Shown: positions 26,599 to 34,355 of the stretch, in pieces
Position numbering within the stretch: the stretch's first letter is position 1
Layout: each line of letters starts with the position of its first letter
Source of the DNA: CALODL01 sp942492115
Lineage (GTDB): Bacteria > Planctomycetota > Phycisphaerae > UBA1845 > CAIVHJ01
Length of the DNA stretch: 64,000 bases
NCBI GenBank assembly: GCA_942492115.1
Contig: CALODL010000035.1
Location: forward strand, 62,001-126,000
Direction of reading: 5' to 3'
Made by a program: the position numbers and the translations under genes
The notes under the pieces: generated by a model
Told to the model about the DNA's origin: nothing
Database searches by the model: none
The model's input: the letters and a program-made list of their open reading frames with translations, nothing else

Positions 26599-28320
26599 TC
26601 AGGTTGTTGGGGCAGGCTTCCTCGAACCGCGGCGGCGACGACCGCGTCGTCGGCGCCGACGCCTGGGCCGCTGTGCGTCGGGTTCAGTCGCGCTCGAGTT
26701 GGTCGCCTGGGCCGCGGCGGTTGGTGGATTGGCCATCTGGGCCTTCTTGGATTTGCGCGGGCGTCGGCGGCGTCGGGACCTTCTGCCGGTCTTGCCGGTA
26801 CTCTCGCCTTTTGCAGCGGGCGTTGACCGGGTCGGCTGCGGACGCTTCTTGCGTCGACGTCGACGTGATGTCTTGGGCGGATCATCGCTCAAATCGAAGT
26901 ATTGAGTGATGACTGCGGCAATATCATCACACTTGACCAACTTGAGCATGTCATGCAAACGCCGAAGATCGCGCTTCTTCTTGCGGGCGATTGCCTCAGG
27001 ATCAACTTCGCCATGCTCCAACGAGCGTGCGAACCGATAACGCCCGATGTCGGACGTGGGCTCGATGATGCCGCGTTTGGCCAGTGCGATCATGGCGTGG
27101 TCGAGCAGGCCCCGCTCGACTGTTCGAGCTTTTCCGGCAACGAGGACCTGCAACTCTTCGACGTCGAAATCAGCATACTCGCAGCGTTCGATCGCATGAG
27201 CGGCGCGCACCAGGAGGTCTGCTGAGGGATTGGACCATTCGATGAACTGCTGCTGAATTGCCAGGTCGTCCTGCGCGTAGAGCAGCATGCATCGAGACTT
27301 GCGTCCGTCGCGGCCAGCACGGCCCACCTCCTGGTAGTACGACTCTACGCTACCGGGCATCTGGGCGTGGATGATGAAGCGGATGTCGGGTTTGTCGACA
27401 CCCATACCAAATGCATTGGTCGCCAACAGAACCAGCCCGTCGTCTGGAGTTGCCGCGATGAACTTCTTATAGACCCTTTTCTTTTCGCGGGGCGAGAGTT
27501 GCCCATGGTATTTTTCGATCGTCCGGCTGCCCAGTGCCTCGCGCAGCGGGCCGGCAAGGTGATCGAGGTCTTTGATTCTGGCGAAGTAGATGATTCCCGT
27601 GCCGCGGGCGCGGTTACGTGGGTTGGCGGTCTCAACGATCTGCTCGATACGGTCGTCATCATGCCACACGTGTTTGATGCCGAAAGTCAGATTCTTACGT
27701 TCAATTGGCGACGCGAACAGTGGCATGTCCTGGTGGCGAATGCCCAGCGTCTGGCGGATGTCATCGCGAACCCGCCGTGTCGCTGTGGCGGTCAGGGCGA
27801 TCGTTCGCGGGTTACCGAGTTGTTTGCGGAATCGTCCGACCTCACGATAGGCTGGGCGAAGATCGTGACCCCAGCGGGCAATGCAATGTGCCTCATCGAT
27901 GGCGAGTAATTTGACGCCTCCCGGGACGGCTTTCAGAGCTTCAATGAACTCCGGTTTACGCATGCGTTCCGGGGTTGCGTAGATGAGTTCGTATGCGCCT
28001 TCGGAGAGCCGCTTGCACCGTCGATCGCGCTCACGTCGCGACAGGGTACTATTGATGTACTCCGCTTTGATCTTGCGCTTCTTGAGCGCAGAGATCTGGT
28101 CTTCCATCAGTGCGATCAGCGGGCTGAATACAAGCGTCACGCCGGGTTCGGGCAAAGCCACGGCCGGCAATTGATAGCACAGGCTCTTGCCCCCACCTGT
28201 CGGCATGACGACGAGGGCGTGGCCGCCGCCGATAACGTGCTCGACAATCTGCTTCTGCAGAGGGCGCAGGGTCTTGAGGCCGAAGCGCTCAATGAGGATG
28301 GAACGTAGACTGGTAGCCAT
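26599..28320 (-). CDS. recQ: RecQ-family DNA helicase with a long basic C-terminal tail
   Basis: A 573-residue ATP-dependent 3'-5' helicase. Motifs: Q motif region 'FGLKTLRPLQ', Walker A 'PTGGGKS', DEAH box 'AIDEAHC', the RecQ aromatic loop 'RWGHDLRPAY', 'ALTATAT', and helicase C motifs 'GMGVDKPDIRF' and 'QEVGRAGRDG'. The RQC part is short and lacks the usual four-Cys zinc site, and no HRDC domain follows. From about residue 480 the protein is rich in Arg, Lys, Pro and Ala. The ribosome site is weak. Confidence 0.93.
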   Translation of the reverse strand: MATSLRSILIERFGLKTLRPLQKQIVEHVIGGGHALVVMPTGGGKSLCYQLPAVALPEPGVTLVFSPLIALMEDQISALKKRKIKAEYINSTLSRRERDRRCKRLSEGAYELIYATPERMRKPEFIEALKAVPGGVKLLAIDEAHCIARWGHDLRPAYREVGRFRKQLGNPRTIALTATATRRVRDDIRQTLGIRHQDMPLFASPIERKNLTFGIKHVWHDDDRIEQIVETANPRNRARGTGIIYFARIKDLDHLAGPLREALGSRTIEKYHGQLSPREKKRVYKKFIAATPDDGLVLLATNAFGMGVDKPDIRFIIHAQMPGSVESYYQEVGRAGRDGRKSRCMLLYAQDDLAIQQQFIEWSNPSADLLVRAAHAIERCEYADFDVEELQVLVAGKARTVERGLLDHAMIALAKRGIIEPTSDIGRYRFARSLEHGEVDPEAIARKKKRDLRRLHDMLKLVKCDDIAAVITQYFDLSDDPPKTSRRRRRKKRPQPTRSTPAAKGESTGKTGRRSRRRRRPRKSKKAQMANPPTAAAQATNSSATEPDAQRPRRRRRRRGRRRRGSRKPAPTT

Positions 28321-28385
28321 CTCTTGATGGTCAGCATGGTACCGTTATCATCGTCGAAGAGCGAACGCCACGGGACTGGTTTTCC

Positions 28386-29387
28386 CTACGCCTCGGGCAG
28401 GGCGCCCGAGTCGCGCAGGTGGAGGATCAATTTGCGCAGCGCCTCGGGCGGATTCTGCGGTTCTGCATTTCCCGCCTGGTCGGCGGTGTTGAGCCCGTGG
28501 CATGAGGTGCACGTGCGGATTTCGCCTGGCTGGAACGTGATCCAGTAGCGTTCACGGACCACCGCGTTGCCCTCTGGATCAGTCAATTGCCATGACAGCG
28601 CACGGCGAGCCGGTACGAGAGCAGCCATCGAACCGTCGGGAGCGATTTGCACGCTGCCCGGAGGAGCGACTGGCGCCACTGGGTTATTCGCAAATCCATC
28701 GTGCAGGTATTGCGCGAGCACCCGGCGACCCGGTCGCGGGGTGTCCCCTCCGAAGGTGATACCACGAATGAGATCACCCTGGAACAATTGCAGGTATGCG
28801 ACTTCGTATGTCGTTCCGCTTGCGCCAGTGGTCAGGGTGTCGTGTCCGGCAACCCTCAGGTTGAACGGCTGTTGGCGGTCATTGGCGTCCCGCGTGGTCA
28901 CGTCGCGCGAGACAATGAGCGCCAAATCGTTGGCTGCCAGGAAATCACGCAGAGCGCTCGGGTCGACCTGCTCATCCGCGAACACCTGTCTTTCAGGTTC
29001 GGGCAGGCGAGGTTGCGCGGGGCGCGGGCGCGGCCGTGCGCGGACCTCCACCGGATCGAGCTCCCAGAGTGGGCCGTCATGGGTCACCAGGACGTCGGGA
29101 TCATAATATTGCACGCGCTTGACGATACCATTCGTCAGGGGCTCACCTGCCTCAGCATAGGTGCCGTTCATGACGAGCCGACGAATACGAAAGTCGTAAC
29201 GGGAGGCCGGGAACGCACGCGTTCCCTCGTTGTCATCATCCATGTCGGTCGCAGTGTGCACCACCAGCATGGTGCCGTCAGACATAGGGAGAGGGTTACG
29301 ATACAGCCCGGTGTGTTGCGGATGTGGTTGTGCCTGTGCCGTGGCGGGGTGCGTTACATACGTGACCGCCATGGTGTCTGGATTCAT
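28386..29387 (-). CDS. C-terminal half of an HzsA-related haem protein (split gene)
   Basis: A 333-residue frame that starts at an ATGA overlap with the upstream frame. It has no signal peptide, yet near its end it carries a c-type haem motif CTSCH (about residues 293-297), which needs export to be matured. The body contains 'VLVTHDGPLWELDPVEV', 'QVFADEQVDPSALRDFLA' and a C-terminal 'YWITFQPGEIRTC..CHG' typical of the HzsA-related proteins of Planctomycetes, which I recall as single chains of 700-800 residues. Most likely it is the second half of the gene at 29384-30670, shifted by one base. Confidence 0.75.
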   Translation of the reverse strand: MNPDTMAVTYVTHPATAQAQPHPQHTGLYRNPLPMSDGTMLVVHTATDMDDDNEGTRAFPASRYDFRIRRLVMNGTYAEAGEPLTNGIVKRVQYYDPDVLVTHDGPLWELDPVEVRARPRPRPAQPRLPEPERQVFADEQVDPSALRDFLAANDLALIVSRDVTTRDANDRQQPFNLRVAGHDTLTTGASGTTYEVAYLQLFQGDLIRGITFGGDTPRPGRRVLAQYLHDGFANNPVAPVAPPGSVQIAPDGSMAALVPARRALSWQLTDPEGNAVVRERYWITFQPGEIRTCTSCHGLNTADQAGNAEPQNPPEALRKLILHLRDSGALPEA

Positions 29388-30670
29388 AGCGCGCCCGTAA
29401 CGAGGGAGACGACCTGGCCAGATGAATGTGTGCCGAATTCCGGGGCCTCGATGCCGACATAGGTGCCGGGGTTCAGTGGATCCTCGGCTACGTGAAACAT
29501 GTTGAGAATAGTCTTGGTGTTCGTCGCCACGGGGCCCGGGCCGATGTGCTCGACCAGGTTGGAGTCGTTATTGAACGCCCGATTGAAGTAGCTGTGTAAC
29601 TCGTGGCGTCCCACGTGCCCGAGGGTCTCTTCCTCGGTTCCATCCTGGTTGATTTGCCACGGCAGGAAGTGATTCAGCGCGAGCCCTTCGAGGTGTGCCG
29701 CATAACCTCGAAGATCACCGCTATGGCCGGGGGTGTCGTTGACATACTCGATCCACTGCCGGCGCGGTTCAGGGAATACCTCGGCGTCACTCGATGTCAT
29801 CGGGGCGCCAGCCGCTTCGCTCGCATAGTTGAACGTGCCGTAGTCGAAACCGCCCATGTGGCCACTGTCCGCCTGCTGGTCGCGCTGCAGATGATCCCAG
29901 CGGGTGAACACAATACGTCCGCGCGTGTCGATTTCGGGCGTAAAGACACCCGAGGGCGAATGGTTGAGCAGGAACAGTTCACCTGTCTCGACGTCGAGGC
30001 GCCACAGGCCCGAGACAGTAGGCGCTTCCTCGTATTCGTCGAGCTGTGGATAAAGATGGGCCTGACCGTCGCGGGGGCGATCGGACGCGAACACGATGTC
30101 GTCGTCCGTCGTGTACAGCGGTGCGACGTTGTTGTAATCAGCGGGTTGATTGGGGACCCGCGTGATGATCGGCGTAGCGTTGCGGGCCAGTCCCGTAATC
30201 TCATACAGTTGCCAACGGTAGGGGGCATATTGATACTGCTCGGGAGCGCCCACGGTCATGCTGAACAGCGCCTTATCGCCATCCCAGTGCACGCACGGTT
30301 CGCGTACGGCAATACCGGCGGCACTCTGCATGCCGCTGTTTCCGAAGCCCGCCTCGGCCGTGAGATTACGCAGTTGTCCGTCGGGGTAGCGCACATACAA
30401 GTCACCACCACGGCCCACGCTGTGCATTGTTGCCAGGTGATTGCCGAAAGTCGACCCGATCGTGGTGAAGTCGGCCGGGATCGGCACCTGGGTGACGAAC
30501 AGAATCGGGTTGGGCAAGGCGCCCGTCTCCGTGGGACAGTTCGCCGACTGACACGGTGGCTCGGTGCGCGGTCTGCGTATCGACCGATCGTGACGCTTGG
30601 AGATGTTCGCCTGTCCCGTTGATCCCGCGAGTGCCAATCCCGTGGTGAGAATGCCGATGACCCCGATCAT
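29384..30670 (-). CDS. N-terminal half of an HzsA-related propeller protein (split gene)
   Basis: A 428-residue exported protein (signal peptide near MIGVIGILTTGLALAG). Repeats such as 'LRNLTAEAGFG', 'TTDDDIVFASDRPR', 'LWRLDVETGELFLLNHSPSG' and 'GRIVFTRWDHLQRDQ' are PD40/TolB-type blades, as in the propeller domain of hydrazine synthase alpha subunits and their non-anammox relatives. The frame ends in 'SSGQVVSLVTGAL', where homologues continue. The next frame takes up exactly there in another register. The start at 30670 has AGAGGG upstream; a TTG at 30688 is an alternative. Confidence 0.78.
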   Translation of the reverse strand: MIGVIGILTTGLALAGSTGQANISKRHDRSIRRPRTEPPCQSANCPTETGALPNPILFVTQVPIPADFTTIGSTFGNHLATMHSVGRGGDLYVRYPDGQLRNLTAEAGFGNSGMQSAAGIAVREPCVHWDGDKALFSMTVGAPEQYQYAPYRWQLYEITGLARNATPIITRVPNQPADYNNVAPLYTTDDDIVFASDRPRDGQAHLYPQLDEYEEAPTVSGLWRLDVETGELFLLNHSPSGVFTPEIDTRGRIVFTRWDHLQRDQQADSGHMGGFDYGTFNYASEAAGAPMTSSDAEVFPEPRRQWIEYVNDTPGHSGDLRGYAAHLEGLALNHFLPWQINQDGTEEETLGHVGRHELHSYFNRAFNNDSNLVEHIGPGPVATNTKTILNMFHVAEDPLNPGTYVGIEAPEFGTHSSGQVVSLVTGAL

Positions 30671-30876
30671 GTGATGCCCTCTTGTCAAACATCAAGGCAG
30701 CGCAAATTGCGTGGGCCACATCATACCCGGGAGGCGTCCGGCTCCGCGTGCCGGCGATGTTCGAACCGCGCCAGCCACGGCGGCCCCACATGAAGAGCCT
30801 AATATTCCCGGCAAGTCCTTAGCGTCGTGTCGTCAAAATAGGACGGTGTGGCGGTGGGTGGCCGGTGCCAGGCAGG

Positions 30877-33255
30877 CTATTCGGTCGTAGGGCCCCTCCC
30901 GTTCATCAGCTGACTCGCGAGCGTGCACAGCTCCACCATGCTGAACGGTTTGTGCAGAAAGGCGGTGTCCGGCGGCACACTCTTCTCGGCGTTGAGGTTA
31001 CCGGAGATGGCGATAATTCGTGTCTCAGGAGCGGTCGCCTTGAATTCAACAATGCATTGGGCTCCGCTCTTGCGCGGCAGGTCGATGTCGACCACAGCGA
31101 GTTTGATGGATGATTTGTTTTCGGCAAATACATCCGAGGCCCGCGCTCCGTCCCTGGCCTCCATGACAACGAAACCGGACTCCCGCAGGGCATGGACGAT
31201 GACCGCGCGGACCTGGTCGTTGTCCTCGACCACCAGAGCCGTTCCATGACATCGTGGTCTGGGTGGAGCCTGGTGAGGTTCGGGTGGCGGCCGGGTATCA
31301 GCGTGGCAGCTCGGGAAGGTCATCGTGATGCAACACCCTGCGTCGGGTGCGGAAGTGATATCGATTTGAGCGTCGTGGTCCTTGACGATACCGAGCGCCG
31401 TGGACAATCCGAGCCCAGTTCCCTGTTCACGTGGCTTGGTCGTGAAGAACGGCTCGAAAGCCCGTTGACGGATGTCCTCGGGCATGCCGGTGCCGGTGTC
31501 TTCGACCTTCAGCTGAACGGCATCGTCGAGGCGCTTGTACTCGACCGTGATGCGCAGTTCACCCCCGCGCGGCATGGCGTCGCGGGCATTGACCGCCAGG
31601 TTGAGCAGGACCTGGTTGAGCTGGGTCGCGTCGCCGAGGATCCACAGCTGTCGCTCGGGCACATTGCTGATGATGTGGATCGACGCGGGCAGGACGCGTT
31701 GGAGCATCCGGACGACCTCCTCGACGAGGTCACCCAGTACGATAGGGATGCGTCGGGCCGGGACCTGGCGACTGAACGTCAGCAGCGAGCGCGTGACCTC
31801 GCTGGCCTGTGTGCTGATTTGGACGATGCCATCCATGGCCTCGCGGGCTTTCGGGTTGTCTCGTGCGAGATCATCCAACGCATGCGTGTATCCGAGGATT
31901 GCCGTGATGATGTTATTGAAGTCGTGCGCGACACCGGTCGCAAGCGTCCCGACCGCCTCGAGCTTCTGCGCCTGGCGGAGTTGTTCCTGCAGTTGCTCGT
32001 GTTGTCGCTCGGCCTTCTTACGTGCGCTGAGATCCAGCACAATGCTGATGATGCGGTGGTGCATCGAGCGATCGATGACCGCCGAACCGATCATGACCGG
32101 CAGCACGTGGCCCTGTTGATGGATAATCTCCTGTTCGCGTGCGAGGTAGGCTCCTGTTTCAAGGTAGCGCGTCCGGGAACGCGTCCCGTCGGGCGCTACC
32201 GGGCGCAGCGCCGTCCACGCAATGGGCAGGTCCGCCTCGTGGTACCCGGTCATACGCAGGAAGGCACGATTGGCGACCACGATGCGCTGCCGGTCATCGC
32301 TCAGTGCGATACCAATCAAATGTGATTTGAACAACGAAGTGAACTGGGCCTCACTGGTGCGCAGTTGCATCAAGGCCGCCTTGAGGATCAAGATGGTGAT
32401 GGAGACAATGCCCGAGAATCCCTGATACATGACCAGTGACTCGTTGACCGAGTCCACTGCGAATGGTCCGCTGCCTTCCATTGTTCCCCAGATTGCGAAC
32501 GTCGAGACTACCAGTACAGCCGTGGTCGTCTCCAGCAGGGGATGGCGAAACGCGGCGAGCAGCAACAGGGGCATCAACACGAACGGCAGCGTGTGGGCCA
32601 TCGCTTCACCCAATTCGTGGACGAACACCAGGTATGTCGTTGTCGTCAGCGCGGCCAGGAGGATGAGCAGTTCAGCAAACCGGGGATTGGGCCAGGTGGT
32701 GTGCTTGCGCTGGGCCCATGCAATAATCACCGGGGTAACGATGAGGACACCGACCGTGTCACCAGTGAACCACGTGATCCACACCGTCACGATCGAATCC
32801 CATGATGTCGCACCAAATCCACCGAGAACGCTGGTTCCAACAATGCTGCCGAGGAGGCATGACAGCAGTGTGACGGCAACGAACCACAGACATGAATGAA
32901 CGTCGTCGAACAACCGGACGTGCAGGTCCATCCGGCGCAACAACCAGGCGCCCACGCAAGCCTCGGCCGTATTGCCCAGCGCGATGAGCAATGAGCTGGC
33001 CGTAGCCGCATCCAGGTCGGCAACTCCGATGTTCAGCTGAACGATCAGATTGGCGACGAAAGCTCCAACGAGGATGCCTGCCACGGCGGGGCGGCCCAGG
33101 AGGATGACCGCTGCGAAGGCCACACCGGAGGCCGGCCACACTGCCGAACCACTGAACCCGTCGAACGCGACCATCAGGCCAAGGCGGGCGCAGGCATAGT
33201 AGGTGACCGCGACGACGGCTATCCACATGAGGTTTGCGGGAGTTGGGCGTTGCAT
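30877..33255 (-). CDS. Hybrid sensor histidine kinase with MASE1, PAS and receiver domains
   Basis: About 792 residues. The N-terminal 290 residues form a MASE1-type sensor with about eight helices (signature 'GSAVWPASGVAFAAVILLG'). A PAS domain (about 315-425) precedes HisKA with 'GVAHDFNNIITAILGY' (phospho-His), HATPase with N ('NLAVNARDAMP'), G1 ('VEDTGTGMP') and G2 ('GTGLGLS') boxes, and a C-terminal receiver with the acceptor Asp in 'AVVDIDLPRKSG'. The last part would pass phosphate in cis or to an unlinked phosphotransferase. GGAG lies just before 33255; an ATG at 33315 is also possible. No cognate regulator is adjacent. Confidence 0.92.
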   Translation of the reverse strand: MQRPTPANLMWIAVVAVTYYACARLGLMVAFDGFSGSAVWPASGVAFAAVILLGRPAVAGILVGAFVANLIVQLNIGVADLDAATASSLLIALGNTAEACVGAWLLRRMDLHVRLFDDVHSCLWFVAVTLLSCLLGSIVGTSVLGGFGATSWDSIVTVWITWFTGDTVGVLIVTPVIIAWAQRKHTTWPNPRFAELLILLAALTTTTYLVFVHELGEAMAHTLPFVLMPLLLLAAFRHPLLETTTAVLVVSTFAIWGTMEGSGPFAVDSVNESLVMYQGFSGIVSITILILKAALMQLRTSEAQFTSLFKSHLIGIALSDDRQRIVVANRAFLRMTGYHEADLPIAWTALRPVAPDGTRSRTRYLETGAYLAREQEIIHQQGHVLPVMIGSAVIDRSMHHRIISIVLDLSARKKAERQHEQLQEQLRQAQKLEAVGTLATGVAHDFNNIITAILGYTHALDDLARDNPKAREAMDGIVQISTQASEVTRSLLTFSRQVPARRIPIVLGDLVEEVVRMLQRVLPASIHIISNVPERQLWILGDATQLNQVLLNLAVNARDAMPRGGELRITVEYKRLDDAVQLKVEDTGTGMPEDIRQRAFEPFFTTKPREQGTGLGLSTALGIVKDHDAQIDITSAPDAGCCITMTFPSCHADTRPPPEPHQAPPRPRCHGTALVVEDNDQVRAVIVHALRESGFVVMEARDGARASDVFAENKSSIKLAVVDIDLPRKSGAQCIVEFKATAPETRIIAISGNLNAEKSVPPDTAFLHKPFSMVELCTLASQLMNGRGPTTE

Positions 33256-33375
33256 GCTCTCCGGGTTACACAAATTGGGGACAGCTTCAAGATAATCCCT
33301 ATTGTTGCCAACCATCGTCCATCTGTCACGAAAGAACGAATCGGACCATCTGCAAGAGCCTGGGAGGCGGGAACG

Positions 33376-33573
33376 CTACGTCCGTTTGATTACGAGTATT
33401 GAACAACCGAAGGCCCGTGGGGCATCGCCCAGGAATGTTTCGGTTGCGGTGCGGAGTGCTGCGAGAATATCCGCTGCCGAGGCATTTGCGTGCTTGGAGA
33501 TGATCTGAGCTACGGTTTCGGGCAGGAACTGCTCATTCTCCCCGTCGTTGAACGAGAACACGCGATCCGACAT
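33376..33573 (-). CDS. Small protein resembling the end of a PP2C/SpoIIE-type phosphatase
   Basis: A 65-residue frame. Its sequence (SKHANASAADILAALRT, then FLGDAPRAFGCSILVIKR) resembles the last two helices and strand of RsbU/SpoIIE-like phosphatases, which end in 'GDAPQ.DDIT..V.KR'. The metal-binding 'DDIT' is replaced, so it would be inactive. An in-frame stop occurs three codons upstream of the ATG and there is no ribosome site. It may be a remnant of a lost gene or a small unrelated protein. Confidence 0.4.
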   Translation of the reverse strand: MSDRVFSFNDGENEQFLPETVAQIISKHANASAADILAALRTATETFLGDAPRAFGCSILVIKRT

Positions 33574-33613
33574 GACGCGTCATCGGGACCGGGTTGGGAG
33601 GTCAAGGGCTGGT

Positions 33614-34336
33614 TCAAGTGATGTCGCCTGGCTGCGCTCGCCCCAGTTTCACCACGATCACGACGACGATCCCCGCGTAAATGATGCATAGCCCCACCAG
33701 CGGCCACAGCAGCCAGGGTAGAGCGGTGAACAATTCTGCAACGAGATAGGCCTGGGCGTAGCACAGCGGCGCCATGCCGAGGAGAGTTCCGAGCATGACT
33801 GTGGTCACACGCAGGCGGGTGACGCCGGCTGCATACGACACGAGATCTGAAGAGGTCAGGGGGTTGAGACGCAGTAGCGCGATGATCGTCATCCCATGGC
33901 GCTCGATGAGCACCTGGTGGCGCAGGAAGCGCTTGCCTTCGACGAACGACTGCAACCACCGGCGACCCACGATGGTGCGCATCAGCTGGCACGAGATGCC
34001 AGCGCCCAGGACGTTGCCTGCCAGGCTGAGCGTGCCACCCCACGCCCCCCCGAAAATCAGGCCGCCCGGGAGGTAGATGAGCGTTCCCGGGATCGGGGCC
34101 ACGACGACTTCGACCGTGACCAGCCCGAGGTACGCCAGCGGTGCGAGAGACCCCCACTGTTCGAACGCCGCGCGGAGGCGCTCGATCTTGTGCCCGGGAT
34201 CCAGGGAGTTGTCGAGAAGTACGTAGACGATGCCGTCTTGTGCATACGACCACGTGACCCATGAGGCCGCGGCCACGACCAGCGCCAAGGCCAGCCATCG
34301 TCCATAATTCACGGGGGTGGGTGAATCGAGCGTCAC
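33614..34336 (-). CDS. TVP38/TMEM64 (DedA-like, SNARE-associated) membrane protein
   Basis: A 240-residue membrane protein with a hydrophobic N-terminal anchor and about five helices. The diagnostic core is present: 'VEVVVAPIPGTLIYLPGGLIFG' split over a re-entrant loop, 'GNVLGAGISCQLMRTIVGR' and 'LLRLNPLTSSDLVSYAAG'. Proteins of this class are lipid scramblase-like or otherwise affect membrane lipids and polarity. The start codon is GTG. It begins 19 bases after the radical SAM gene, so both are likely in one transcript. Confidence 0.88.
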   Translation of the reverse strand: MTLDSPTPVNYGRWLALALVVAAASWVTWSYAQDGIVYVLLDNSLDPGHKIERLRAAFEQWGSLAPLAYLGLVTVEVVVAPIPGTLIYLPGGLIFGGAWGGTLSLAGNVLGAGISCQLMRTIVGRRWLQSFVEGKRFLRHQVLIERHGMTIIALLRLNPLTSSDLVSYAAGVTRLRVTTVMLGTLLGMAPLCYAQAYLVAELFTALPWLLWPLVGLCIIYAGIVVVIVVKLGRAQPGDIT

Positions 34337-34355
34337 GTGTCGCCGAAGCGTTCGC

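Noticed and set aside
28386..30670. Hydrazine synthase activity (anammox)
   Set aside because: Only HzsA-related propeller and haem motifs are present; no other hydrazine synthase subunits are nearby, and relatives occur widely outside anammox bacteria.
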